Shown: in pieces, positions 28,249-37,947 of the stretch | How positions within the stretch are numbered: the stretch's first letter is position 1 | Layout of the letters: every line of letters begins with the position of its first letter | Assembly (NCBI GenBank): GCA_030457025.1 | Contig: JAKDSA010000004.1 | Coordinates: 19,706-83,705, forward strand | Reading direction: 5' to 3' | Length of the DNA: 64,000 nt | From: Brevibacterium sp. | GTDB lineage: Bacteria; Actinomycetota; Actinomycetes; Actinomycetales; Brevibacteriaceae | Program-made: the position numbers and the translations under genes | Notes under the pieces: generated by a model | The model's input: the letters and a program-made list of their open reading frames with translations, nothing else | Database searches by the model: none | Told to the model about the DNA's origin: nothing

Positions 28249-29598
28249 TCAGTGATGCTTGACGACGCCCAGCTCCACACCCTTTGGCTCCTTGACCAGG
28301 CTGACGGCGACGAGCGAGATGACGCAGACGATGATCATGTAGACGGCGATCGACAGTGACGAACCGGTCCAAGTCAGCAGGGCCTGGGCGATCGTGGGGG
28401 CGAAGGCGCCGCCGAGGATCGCGCCGAGGGCGTAGCCGATCGACACGCCGGAGTAGCGGACCTGCGGAGGGAACATCTCCGCATACATCGCGGACATCGG
28501 ACCGTAGGACAGGCCCATTCCGACGGTGAGGACGAAGATGCCGATGCCGTACATCCAGATATTGGCCATGTCGATCATGAGGAAGGTCGGCACGAGCCAC
28601 ACGATGAGCAGGATGTAGCCGATCTGGAAGGTCCGCACGCGACCCAGCTTGTCCGACAGCGCCCCGCCCCACATCGTGAAGACCAGCCAGCCGAAGCTCG
28701 CCAGGGTCGTGGCCAGAAGCACGGGTGCTCGGTCGAGGCCGACGGTGCCGCCATCCTCGATGGGTCGGGAAGCGTAGGCGGCGAAGAAGGCGATGATCAT
28801 GTAGCCCACGGCGTTGTTGCCGATGAAGATGAGTGCGGAGAGGACGACTTCCTTCGTGTTCTTCTTGAACAGAGTCGACAGCGGAGCCGAGGACTCCGCC
28901 TTGCGTTCGGCGAGTTCGGCGAAGATCGGGCTCTCCTCGACCTGGCGGCGAATGTAGTAGCCGATGAGAACGAGGACGACGGAGAACAGGAACGGAATCC
29001 TCCATCCGAAGCTTGCGAACTGTTCGGGGCTGAGGATCGTGGTCAGGATCCAGATCACGCCGGTGGCGAGGATCATCCCGACCGGCACGCCGATCTGCGG
29101 GTAGGCGCCGAAGAGCCCGCGTTTGTTCACCGGCGCGTGTTCGACCGAGAGCAGTGCGGCACCGCCCCATTCCCCGCCGGCGGAGAAGCCCTGCAGGATC
29201 CGCAGGAGCGTGAGCAGGATGGGGGCTCCCACACCGATGGCCGCATAGTTGGGCAGGAGTCCGATGAGCGAGGTCGCGGCACCCATGAGGACGAGCGTGA
29301 GGACCAGCATCTTCTTGCGTCCGATGCGATCGCCGAGGTGGCCGGCGATGATCGCGCCCAGTGGCCTGAACAGGAATGAGATTCCCAGAGAGGCCCAGGC
29401 CATGATCTGGCCCAGTGCCGGATTGTCGGAGGCCAGGGGGCCGAAGTACTGGGCCGAGAGGATGAGGCCGGCGGCCTGGGCATAGATGAAGAAGTCGTAC
29501 CACTCGATCGTGGTGCCGACGAGGGTTCCGGCCAGAACCCTGCGCTCCTCGCGCGTGATCGAGGTCGGTGCTGCCGCTGCGGGCGAAGCTGAAGACAT
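28249..29598 (-). CDS. MFS transporter, metabolite:H+ symporter type; candidate phenylacetate-regulon transporter
   Basis: GTTIEWYDFFIYAQAAGLIL..., PLGAIIAGHLGDRIGRKKML. PaaR-like site upstream at 29674. Confidence 0.88.
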   Translation of the reverse strand: MSSASPAAAAPTSITREERRVLAGTLVGTTIEWYDFFIYAQAAGLILSAQYFGPLASDNPALGQIMAWASLGISFLFRPLGAIIAGHLGDRIGRKKMLVLTLVLMGAATSLIGLLPNYAAIGVGAPILLTLLRILQGFSAGGEWGGAALLSVEHAPVNKRGLFGAYPQIGVPVGMILATGVIWILTTILSPEQFASFGWRIPFLFSVVLVLIGYYIRRQVEESPIFAELAERKAESSAPLSTLFKKNTKEVVLSALIFIGNNAVGYMIIAFFAAYASRPIEDGGTVGLDRAPVLLATTLASFGWLVFTMWGGALSDKLGRVRTFQIGYILLIVWLVPTFLMIDMANIWMYGIGIFVLTVGMGLSYGPMSAMYAEMFPPQVRYSGVSIGYALGAILGGAFAPTIAQALLTWTGSSLSIAVYMIIVCVISLVAVSLVKEPKGVELGVVKHH

Positions 29599-29673
29599 GA
29601 GAGAACTTTCCCTGGGTGATGTGCTGCGAAGCGGCGGTCCTCGACCCTGAGTGATCGTCGACGCTTCCGCGCA

Positions 29674-29691
29674 AGTGACTGAATGGTCAGT
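29674..29691. promoter_or_regulatory. Putative PaaR operator AGTGACT-GAAT-GGTCAGT
   Basis: Matches the 7+4+7 pattern of the other three sites (see findings). Confidence 0.5.
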
Positions 29692-29870
29692 AATTGACTC
29701 CGATCATAATGCACATGGTGACAGGTGTCACGTTGCAGGTGGGTGACTTGCCGCGTCGGGCGAGGCGGCCCGAAAAGTTCGGCACGCTGCGCCCGCCGGG
29801 TCCTGACGCCCGTCCTTCCGGGGGAGACGCGGCGCACGACGGTTCGAATGCCACACCTGCAATGACAATA

Positions 29871-29888
29871 ACCGACCAATTGGTTAGT
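29871..29888. promoter_or_regulatory. Putative PaaR operator ACCGACC-AATT-GGTTAGT
   Basis: Best dyad of the four; upstream of paaZ. Confidence 0.6.
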
Positions 29889-29965
29889 ATTAATTGCAGG
29901 AATCGGCAGCGGTGCCGAAGATGGCCGCCGTGCACCGGAGACATCGTTGAACAGGGAGACCAGAC

Positions 29966-32002
29966 ATGACCGAAATTCTCAGTTCGTATGTGGCAGGCGA
30001 CTGGCACACCCCCGGCGGGAGCCCCGACAGTGCCCGAGTTGTCCACGACGCCACCAACGGGCAGGTTCTCCACCACGTCTCCTCAGCCGGCATCGACTTC
30101 GCCGCCGTCAATGAGCATGCCCGCAGCACCGGCATCCCCGAACTGCAGAAGCTGACCTTCCACCAGCGCGGTGTGATCCTCAAGAAGCTCGGCGCCTACC
30201 TTATGGAACGGGCCAAGGACTACCACGAGATCTCGTTTTCCACCGGCACGACCAAGCGCGACGGGTTCGTCGACATCGAAGGCGGCATCGGCACCCTCTT
30301 CACCTATTCCGGCGTCGCCCGACGACAGATGCCCAACTCCACGGTCCATCTCGACGGCGGGGTCGAGCGCCTGTCGAAGAACGGCACCTTCGTCGGCCGC
30401 CACATCCTGACCTCCCGACAGGGTCTGGCAGTCCAGATCAACGCCTTCAACTTCCCTGTCTGGGGCATGCTCGAGAAGTTCGGCCCCATGTTCGTCGCCG
30501 GCATCCCCGTCGTCGTCAAACCCGCCACCGACACCGCCCACCTGACCCGCGCCGTGGTTGCCGACATGATCGAATCCGGGTTGCTGCCGGCCGGTGCCAT
30601 CCAGCTCATCAGCGGCGACGTGACTCCATTGTTCGACCATCTGGCCGAACAGGATGCGATTGCCTTCACCGGTTCCGCGGCCACGGCCAAGCACCTCGGC
30701 GGCCTGGAATGCGTGCGTGATCGCGGCACGCGCTTCTTCGCCGAGGCTGACTCGCTGAACTTCTCCCTGCTGGGCCCCGATGCCGGGCCGGGCACCGAGG
30801 AATTCGACCTCTTCGTCTCCGGCGTCGTCGCCGAGATGACCGTCAAGGCCGGGCAGAAGTGCACGGCGATCCGTCGCACATTCGTCCCCGAAGAGCACAG
30901 AGAAGCCGTCGCCGAGGCACTCGTCGCCAAGCTCGCGACTCAAGGCGTCGGTGACCCCCGTGAGAAGTCCACCCGGCTGGGACCGGTCGTATCGGACAAA
31001 CAGCGCGATGACGTCCTCGACGCCATCGATGAGATCACCTCGGCGGGGGCCCACGTCCTCACCGGCGGTCGCGAAGCCTCCGATGAACTGGCGAAGAACC
31101 TCGGCGGAGCCTATGTCGCTGCCACGGTCCTCCAGGCCGACGATCCGTGGGTCGACGCGGTCCACGACATCGAGGCCTTCGGGCCGGTGACCTCGCTGAT
31201 CTCCTATTCCTCCACCGAAGAAGCTGTTCGTCTGGCCGCTCGCGGGCGCGGATCGCTGGTCGGCTCGGTCGTCACCCACGATGCCGGGTTCGCCACCGAA
31301 TTCGTCCGCCAGGCCGCCCCCTGGCACGGACGCATCCTCGTCCTCGACCGCGACGACGCCGAAGAATCGACCGGGCACGGTTCGCCCCTGCCCACCCTCA
31401 TCCATGGCGGCCCGGGACGCGCCGGCGGCGGCGAGGAGTTGGGCGGACTGCGCGGCATCACACACTTCATGCAGCGCACCGCGATCCAGGCCTCCCCGGA
31501 CATGCTCACTGCCATCGGCGGAGAATGGGTCGCCGGTGCCGAACGCCGGACGGGGCAGCATCCATTCACGAAGACCCTGGCCGATCTGCGCGTCGGCGAT
31601 GCCCTCGAATCCGAGCGTCGGACCGTCACACTCGAGGACATCGCGCACTTCGCGGAGTTCACCGGCGACACCTTCTACGCCCACACCGACGAAGAGGCTG
31701 CGGCTGCGAACCCGTTCTTCCCGGGACGCGTGGCCCACGGCTACCTCATCGTGTCCTTCGCCGCCGGACTCTTCGTGCAGCCGGACCCGGGCCCAGTTCT
31801 CGCGAACTACGGCCTCGAGGGCCTGACCTTCATCACACCCGTTTCACCAGGGGATTCGCTCAAGGTGACCCTGACCGCCAAGCGCATCACCCCGCGTGAG
31901 ACCGACGAATACGGCGAGGTCCGCTGGGACGCCGAGGTCGTCAACCAGAACGACGAACCCGTCGCCAAGTACGACGTGCTCACGCTGGTGGCGAAGGAGT
32001 AA
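29966..32002 (+). CDS. paaZ: Bifunctional aldehyde dehydrogenase / enoyl-CoA hydratase of phenylacetate catabolism
   Basis: N-terminal ALDH (NAFNFPVWGMLEKFGPMFVAGIPVVVKPA, GQKCTAIRR) fused to a C-terminal MaoC domain (FAEFTGDTFYAHTDEEAAAANPFFPGRVAHGYL). Confidence 0.95.
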   Translation: MTEILSSYVAGDWHTPGGSPDSARVVHDATNGQVLHHVSSAGIDFAAVNEHARSTGIPELQKLTFHQRGVILKKLGAYLMERAKDYHEISFSTGTTKRDGFVDIEGGIGTLFTYSGVARRQMPNSTVHLDGGVERLSKNGTFVGRHILTSRQGLAVQINAFNFPVWGMLEKFGPMFVAGIPVVVKPATDTAHLTRAVVADMIESGLLPAGAIQLISGDVTPLFDHLAEQDAIAFTGSAATAKHLGGLECVRDRGTRFFAEADSLNFSLLGPDAGPGTEEFDLFVSGVVAEMTVKAGQKCTAIRRTFVPEEHREAVAEALVAKLATQGVGDPREKSTRLGPVVSDKQRDDVLDAIDEITSAGAHVLTGGREASDELAKNLGGAYVAATVLQADDPWVDAVHDIEAFGPVTSLISYSSTEEAVRLAARGRGSLVGSVVTHDAGFATEFVRQAAPWHGRILVLDRDDAEESTGHGSPLPTLIHGGPGRAGGGEELGGLRGITHFMQRTAIQASPDMLTAIGGEWVAGAERRTGQHPFTKTLADLRVGDALESERRTVTLEDIAHFAEFTGDTFYAHTDEEAAAANPFFPGRVAHGYLIVSFAAGLFVQPDPGPVLANYGLEGLTFITPVSPGDSLKVTLTAKRITPRETDEYGEVRWDAEVVNQNDEPVAKYDVLTLVAKE

Positions 32003-32121
32003 GCGCTCCGGCGCAGTCTTTCGCACAGGCGTGGGCGCTGGTCTCAGCGTCCGCCACGCAGAGGCGGCCTCCGCACCGATCGGGTGCAGGGCCGCTCAGC
32101 TCTTCGTGCCGATGTTCCGGA

Positions 32122-32189
32122 CGCCAACGGTTGGTACCTTCTCATCGAGAATCTTCGAATTTTCGAGCAGGAACTACCAACCGTTTGGG
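32122..32189. repeat. 68-nt dyad element G (25/18/25)
   Basis: CGCCAACGGTTGGTACCTTCTCATC / GAGCAGGAACTACCAACCGTTTGGG, about 18/25 paired. Arm resembles element H. Confidence 0.55.
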
Positions 32190-32204
32190 CTCCGCGCCGT
32201 TTGA

Positions 32205-32250
32205 GCTTCGTGCGTGGAGACGGTACGGCTTCGTGCGTGGAGACGGTACG
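32205..32250. repeat. 22-bp tandem repeat (gcttcgtgcgtggagacggtacg)x2, approximate bounds
   Basis: Direct reading; adjacent to dyad G. Confidence 0.85.
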
Positions 32251-32287
32251 GCTGAGACGCGCAACCGCGCCCCGACGATGAGCGTGC

Positions 32288-33061
32288 TCAGGCCTCCAGG
32301 CCGTTGAAGGCCATCGCGGTGACCGCCTCGGCGATGGTTTCGGGGCCGACGGGATAGCTGGGGCGATACCACTCGGTGATGGAGTTGACCATGCCGAAGA
32401 GCAGGCGGGTGATCAGGCCCGGTGTGAAGTCCGAGCGCAGACCGCCTTCGTTGATCGCCTCTTTGACCAGAACCCTGATCTTGTCGTCGATCGTGCGGCG
32501 TTGGTCGAGGGCCTCGATCTCGACAGCCGAGTTCCCGCGCACCCGCAGCAGAAGGGTCACGGAGTGGTGGTACTCGATGAGGATGACCACACTGGCATGG
32601 ACGGCGGCGCGCAGGCGTTCGAGAGCGTTCAGGCCCGTGCGCTGACTTTCGGCCTCGACGGCGGAGTCGAGGGCGCCGATGCCGCGGTTGATCGCCAGGT
32701 GCAGCAGCTCTTCCTTCGACTTCACATGGTGGTAGATCGCGGACTTCGTGATGCCGAGTTCGCGGGCCACGGTGTCCATGGACGTTCCGTCGTAGCCGCG
32801 GGTGACGAACACCTCGGTGGCACGTTCGATCAGCGTCTCCCGGTCGTAACCGGGGCGCCCGCGACGGGTGCGCTTGGGCTGTGCCCGTGCGCCCGCCTCG
32901 GCGTCGGTGGCACCTGTGTGCGCCGACGAGTCGGCAGCGACGCCCGTGTCTGCGCTCGCGGCAGGGTCGGTGGCCGGATCGGCTGCGGACACGAGGCCCG
33001 GGTCAACTCCGTATACGAGGTCCGGCGTCGACGCAGGTGAGGTCGGTTTCGGCATGCGCAC
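32288..33061 (-). CDS. TetR family regulator, likely PaaR-type
   Basis: DREtl..YDGTSMDTVARELGITKSAIYHHVKSKEELLHLAI HTH; inside the paa cluster. Confidence 0.85.
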   Translation of the reverse strand: MRMPKPTSPASTPDLVYGVDPGLVSAADPATDPAASADTGVAADSSAHTGATDAEAGARAQPKRTRRGRPGYDRETLIERATEVFVTRGYDGTSMDTVARELGITKSAIYHHVKSKEELLHLAINRGIGALDSAVEAESQRTGLNALERLRAAVHASVVILIEYHHSVTLLLRVRGNSAVEIEALDQRRTIDDKIRVLVKEAINEGGLRSDFTPGLITRLLFGMVNSITEWYRPSYPVGPETIAEAVTAMAFNGLEA

Positions 33062-33112
33062 CAGTCTAACCAGCCCGCAACGTGGGTGCGGCCAGCCTCG
33101 CCACAGGATCGA

Positions 33113-34408
33113 TCACCGCATGCCCTCACGACGGTCGACGATGCGCTGGAGCTTGCCCACCGAGCGGGGCAGCCCGCCTGGCTGGAGAACAGACACGGTC
33201 GATGAGACGCCGAGGCGCTCCTTGATGCGGGCGGCGACCAGACGATCGAGGCCCTCGAGCTCGACGGCACCGACGCCCTCACGGCACTCGACCTCGACGG
33301 TCATCTCATCCATCCGGCCCGGACGTGTGAGCACGAGCTGGAAGTGGGGACTGAGGTTCTGGAACTCGAAGAGCACGGTCTCGACATTGGCCGGATAGAC
33401 GTTGACTCCGCGGATGATCATGAGGTCGTCGGAGCGGCCGGTGATGCGCGAGATCCGGCGGAAGTTCTCTCGTGCGGTGCCCGGCAGAAGCGTCGCGAGA
33501 TCGTGCGTGCGGTAGCGGATGATCGGCAGTGCTTCCTTCGTCAGAGACGTGAAGACCAACTCGCCCTCCTCGCCGTCGGGCAGCGCCTCACCGGTGAACG
33601 GGTCGACGATCTCCGGGTAGAAGTGGTCCTCCCAGATGGTCGGCCCATCCTTCGTCTCCGCGAATTCGCTGGCGACTCCCGGGCCCATGACCTCGGAGAG
33701 ACCGTAGATGTCGACGGCATTGATGTTGAAGGAACGCTCAATCTCCTTGCGCATCTCATCGGTCCAGGGCTCGGCGCCGCAGATCGCGGTCTTCAGGCTC
33801 GTCGTCGTGGGATCGATGCCCTGCTTGTGGAACTCGTCGAGGATTGTGAGCAGGTAGGTCGGGGTGGCCGTGATGATCTCGGGCTTGAAGTCCTGGATCA
33901 GCTGCACCTGGCGTGGTGTCTGGCCGCCGGAGATCGGCACGACGGTGAAGCCGTGACGCTCGGCGCCGTGGACGCCGAGACCGCCGGTGAACAGGCCGTA
34001 GCCATAGGCGTTGTGCATCATCTGCCCACGCTTGCCGCCTGCGGCGAGGATCGAACGCGCAACGAGGCTGCCCCACCTGTCGAGATCGCCCACCGTGTAG
34101 CCGACGACCGTCGGCAGACCCGTGGTCCCCGAGGAGGCGTGGATGCGAGCGACCTGCTCACGCGGGAGGGCGAACATCCCGAATGGGTAGTTGTCGCGCA
34201 GATCCTGCTTGTTCGTGAACGGCAGCTTCGCAATGTCATCGAGACTGGTGATGTCGGCAGGGGTGATGCCGAGGTCGTCGAAGGCCGTCCGATAGAACGG
34301 CACCCTCTCATAGACCGTTGTCACGGTGGTCTGCAGATTGGCGAGCTGATCGGCACGCAGCTCATCCAGGCTCATGCGCTCTCCGGGGTCGAGGTCGTTG
34401 GCAGTCAT
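33113..34408 (-). CDS. paaK: Phenylacetate-CoA ligase
   Basis: RIHASSGTTGLPTVVGYT, DIYGLSEVMGPGVASE, RSDDLMIIRGVNVYPANVE. Confidence 0.95.
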   Translation of the reverse strand: MTANDLDPGERMSLDELRADQLANLQTTVTTVYERVPFYRTAFDDLGITPADITSLDDIAKLPFTNKQDLRDNYPFGMFALPREQVARIHASSGTTGLPTVVGYTVGDLDRWGSLVARSILAAGGKRGQMMHNAYGYGLFTGGLGVHGAERHGFTVVPISGGQTPRQVQLIQDFKPEIITATPTYLLTILDEFHKQGIDPTTTSLKTAICGAEPWTDEMRKEIERSFNINAVDIYGLSEVMGPGVASEFAETKDGPTIWEDHFYPEIVDPFTGEALPDGEEGELVFTSLTKEALPIIRYRTHDLATLLPGTARENFRRISRITGRSDDLMIIRGVNVYPANVETVLFEFQNLSPHFQLVLTRPGRMDEMTVEVECREGVGAVELEGLDRLVAARIKERLGVSSTVSVLQPGGLPRSVGKLQRIVDRREGMR

Positions 34409-34483
34409 CGTTTTCTCCTTGCGAAATTCTGTTGTGGTGCACATTCTTTGGACGCCGAGGTGCGGCGTCGTTCCAGCGTCGTT

Positions 34484-35044
34484 TCAGGGGGCGGCCGGGT
34501 GAGGCATCCCCTTCGGAGCTGGCAGGGTGCGGGAGCGGCCGCGGTAGACGGCGATGATGTCTTCGCCGCGGGTGACTTCGACGTCGTAGACGCCGGAGCG
34601 GCCCTGTTTGACGACCTCGCGGCCGCGGGCGACGAGGTGGTCGCCCGTAAATGTGGGTTTGAGGAAGTCGATGTCCCCGCCCGAGGCGACTGTGATCGAG
34701 CCGGGATAGTTGCAGGCCATCGCAAAGGTGGTGTCGGCGAAGAGGAACACGTAGCCACCATGCGTGATGTCGTGGCCATTGGTCATGATCTCGGTGACCG
34801 TCATCGAACACTGTGCCCAGCCGGGGCCGTGGTCGTCGACGGTGATGCCCAGGTGCTGCGAGGCGCGGTCGTTGGCGAACATCGCCGCGGCGCCGGTCTT
34901 CGGCTCGCCTCCGGGGCTCGGTTCGCTGCGTGTGGTCTCGTCGACGCTTTCGCTTGCCGCTTGACCGCCACTTGCGCTTGCCGTTTGACCGATGTTCTCG
35001 GATGGTCCTGCGTCCTCGGGTGACCGGTGGCCGGATTTCTCCAT
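34484..35044 (-). CDS. paaI: Hotdog-fold thioesterase of phenylacetate cluster
   Basis: ITNGHDITHGGYVFLFADTTFAMACN. Start chosen at MEKSGHRS. Confidence 0.85.
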   Translation of the reverse strand: MEKSGHRSPEDAGPSENIGQTASASGGQAASESVDETTRSEPSPGGEPKTGAAAMFANDRASQHLGITVDDHGPGWAQCSMTVTEIMTNGHDITHGGYVFLFADTTFAMACNYPGSITVASGGDIDFLKPTFTGDHLVARGREVVKQGRSGVYDVEVTRGEDIIAVYRGRSRTLPAPKGMPHPAAP

Positions 35045-35154
35045 ATCGCGCTCCTCGTCGAGTGATGCTTCTGCAGCGGTTGGTGCATGTGGGATGCATG
35101 TGGGAGATGGCGATCTCACCCCAGAGATTCCGGCAACGGCACCTTCAAAGATTA

Positions 35155-35172
35155 AACGACCATCTGGTCAAT
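35155..35172. promoter_or_regulatory. Putative PaaR operator AACGACC-ATCT-GGTCAAT
   Basis: 18-bp dyad upstream of paaI/paaK. Confidence 0.55.
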
Positions 35173-35221
35173 AAATATCGTTGTGATCGGCGTCTCTGTC
35201 AAGTCGGGTGAGCGCGAACGT

Positions 35222-35289
35222 CGAAACAGCGGAGCAGCGCCGAGGCTGCTGTGCGTGCACCGTTGGTTCGACGCTGCACCGTTGTTTCG
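35222..35289. repeat. 68-nt dyad element A (25/18/25)
   Basis: CGAAACAGCGGAGCAGCGCCGAGGC / GGTTCGACGCTGCACCGTTGTTTCG; loop TGCTGTGCGTGCACCGTT. Confidence 0.75.
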
Positions 35290-35480
35290 AGTGAGGCGTT
35301 GATGGGTGGTGTCGACCCCGACCCCGTACTTGCTGCATTTAGCTTTATCGATAGGCATGACCTGCGTTTTCATTGTTCTGCAATCGGCTCGCTGTGAGGG
35401 CAGGCGAGCGAAGATGCACAGGAGGAGCTCGATGTGCATTGCGCCCCGGCGTGCGGTGTGCCACACTGATAGTGAACAAT

Positions 35481-35498
35481 ACAGAACAAATGGTCAGT
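35481..35498. promoter_or_regulatory. Putative PaaR operator ACAGAAC-AAAT-GGTCAGT
   Basis: 18-bp imperfect dyad upstream of paaA. Confidence 0.5.
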
Positions 35499-35595
35499 AA
35501 ATGCTTGCCCCGGGCCGACGGTCGGACGATGGTCGAATCGAACGGCCGGTGCGCAGCACACGGGCCAGGAGTGCGCATCCAAGGGTGGAGTGGTC

Positions 35596-36624
35596 ATGAC
35601 AACAGAAGTCACCGGGACACCGGACGAAACACATCTCGAGGCGCAGTTCGCCGACACGATCGGTCGTAAGGACCGAATCGAGCCGCGCGACTGGATGCCG
35701 GAGAAGTATCGCAAGACTCTCGTGAGGCAAGTGGCTCAGCACGCCCACTCGGAGATCATCGGCATGCAGCCCGAAGGCAACTGGATCTCCCGGGCGCCCT
35801 CGCTGCGCCGCAAGGCGATCCTGCTCGCCAAGGTCCAGGACGAGGCCGGTCACGGCCTCTACCTCTACTCGGCCGCCGAGACCCTGGGTGCGACCCGCGA
35901 CGAACTCACCGAGAAGCTCATCGCCGGCAAGCAGAAGTACTCCTCGATCTTCAACTACCCGACGCTGTCCTACACCGACGTCGGCACGATCGGCTGGCTC
36001 GTCGATGGTGCCGCGATCTGCAACCAGGTGCCCCTGTGCCGGACCTCCTTCGGCCCCTACGGCCGCGCCATGATCCGCATCTGCAAGGAAGAGTCCTTCC
36101 ACCAGCGCCAGGGCTACGAACTCCTGATGACGATGATGCGCGGCACCGACGAGCAGCGGGCCTCGGTCCAGGAGTCGGTCAACCGCTTCTGGTGGCCCTC
36201 GCTCATGATGTTCGGCCCACCCGACGACGATTCGCCGAACACCGAGCAGTCGATGGAGTGGGGCATCAAGACTCACACCAATGACGAGCTGCGCCAGAAG
36301 TTCGTCGACATGTCCGTCCCGCAGGCCGAGGCCCTGGGCGTGACCTTCCCTGACGAAGGCCTGAAGTGGAACGAGGAGCGTGGACACTACGACTTCTCGA
36401 CGCCGGACTGGGACGAATTCTGGGCAGTCGTCAAGGGCAACGGTCCCTGCAACGACCAGCGCGTGAATCACCGCAAGCGCGCCTGGGACGAGGGAGCCTG
36501 GGTGCGCGAGGCTGCGCTCGCCTTCGCCGAGAACTCGGCCGCAGACTCGGCGCCCACCGATTCCCCTGAAGCCAGCAGCGCCGCCGCACCCACCAACACC
36601 ACCGCCGAGGAGGCCGCCAAATGA
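35596..36624 (+). CDS. paaA: Phenylacetyl-CoA epoxidase subunit A
   Basis: [36 protein letters not shown]. Confidence 0.96.
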   Translation: MTTEVTGTPDETHLEAQFADTIGRKDRIEPRDWMPEKYRKTLVRQVAQHAHSEIIGMQPEGNWISRAPSLRRKAILLAKVQDEAGHGLYLYSAAETLGATRDELTEKLIAGKQKYSSIFNYPTLSYTDVGTIGWLVDGAAICNQVPLCRTSFGPYGRAMIRICKEESFHQRQGYELLMTMMRGTDEQRASVQESVNRFWWPSLMMFGPPDDDSPNTEQSMEWGIKTHTNDELRQKFVDMSVPQAEALGVTFPDEGLKWNEERGHYDFSTPDWDEFWAVVKGNGPCNDQRVNHRKRAWDEGAWVREAALAFAENSAADSAPTDSPEASSAAAPTNTTAEEAAK

Positions 36625-36956
36625 GCGCAGAGACTAACCCCAGGTCCGCCGCAGCAGGCAAGACCCCGAGCGTGCGCGGCGAATGGCCCCTCTACGAGGT
36701 GTTCGTGCGCGGCAAGCGCGGACTCAACCACGTCCACGTCGGATCGCTGCACGCAGCCGATGATCAGATGGCGATCCATCATGCCCGCGACGTCTACACC
36801 CGTCGCAACGAAGGCGTGAGCCTGTGGGTCATCCGCTCCTCGTCGATCACGGCCTCGAGCCCCGACGAGAAGGATCCCATGTTCGCTCCCAGCGGCGACA
36901 AGGTCTACCGCCATCCGACCTTCTACGACATCCCCGACGATGTCCCCCACATGTGA
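36621..36956 (+). CDS. paaB: Phenylacetyl-CoA epoxidase subunit B
   Basis: [41 protein letters not shown]. Confidence 0.96.
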   Translation: MSAETNPRSAAAGKTPSVRGEWPLYEVFVRGKRGLNHVHVGSLHAADDQMAIHHARDVYTRRNEGVSLWVIRSSSITASSPDEKDPMFAPSGDKVYRHPTFYDIPDDVPHM

Positions 36957-36966
36957 GGAGGCGACG

Positions 36967-37947
36967 ATGACTGCACACGACACCAACGAACCATCCATCA
37001 ACATCGACCACGACGAAGCCGGAGCCAACATCGAGCACGGCGAGTCCGAGAACGCCTATTCGGGCCTGCTCGTCAACGACGCCAGCTGGGCCTTCGGCAC
37101 CGATTTCGAAGACCCCCTGGCCGGCGTTGACACCACCGTTCCTGAGGGCGTGGACTCACGCGAGCTCGGGGTCTACTGCCAGATGCTCGGCGACGACGCA
37201 CTGATCTTCTCCCAGCGGATCTCCGAATGGTGCTCCAATGCACCCGATCTCGAAGAGGACATCGCGCTGGCCAACATCGCCCTCGACCTGCTGGGCCAGT
37301 CCCGGCTCCTCCTCGCTCGGACAGCGGCCGCCGATCCGAGCCTTGTGCCGCAGCTGCCCGAGGGCTCGCCGGTTCCCGACGAGGACCGGCTCGCGTTCTT
37401 CCGCGAGGATCTCCAGTTCCGCAACGTCCGGCTCGCCGAGGTGCCCAATGGTGACTTCGCCGAGGCGGTCGCGAAGATCCTCATGTACTCCACCTGGCGC
37501 CTGGCGATCTTCGAACGCCTCCAGTCCAGCCGGGACTCCGTGCTCTCGGCCATCGCGGTCAAGGGCGTGAAGGAGATGTCTTACCACCGCGACTTCGCCG
37601 GCCGCTGGGTCCTCACCCTGGCTCGCGGGACCGAGGAGTCGAAGGCCCGACTCCTGAGCGCCCTCGACGGGCTCTGGCCCCTGTGGGACGAACTCTTCGA
37701 GACCCACCCGATCGAAGCCTCGGTCGCGGCCGCAGGAATCGGCGTCGACCCCGCTGAGGTGGCCGATGAAGCCGGGGTCATCCTCGACCAGGTCTTCGCC
37801 GCAGCCGGCATCGACCGCCCCGAACGCGGCGCCCTGGCCGGAGTGCGAGGGCAGAAGGGCCGCGACGGACTGCACACCGAAGCACTGTCGAAGATGCTCG
37901 CCGACATGCAGGTCGTCGCCCGTCAATATCCGGAAGGACAATGGTGA
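36967..37947 (+). CDS. paaC: Phenylacetyl-CoA epoxidase subunit C
   Basis: GDDALIFSQRISEWCSNAPDLEEDIALANIALDLLGQSRLLL. Confidence 0.95.
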   Translation: MTAHDTNEPSINIDHDEAGANIEHGESENAYSGLLVNDASWAFGTDFEDPLAGVDTTVPEGVDSRELGVYCQMLGDDALIFSQRISEWCSNAPDLEEDIALANIALDLLGQSRLLLARTAAADPSLVPQLPEGSPVPDEDRLAFFREDLQFRNVRLAEVPNGDFAEAVAKILMYSTWRLAIFERLQSSRDSVLSAIAVKGVKEMSYHRDFAGRWVLTLARGTEESKARLLSALDGLWPLWDELFETHPIEASVAAAGIGVDPAEVADEAGVILDQVFAAAGIDRPERGALAGVRGQKGRDGLHTEALSKMLADMQVVARQYPEGQW

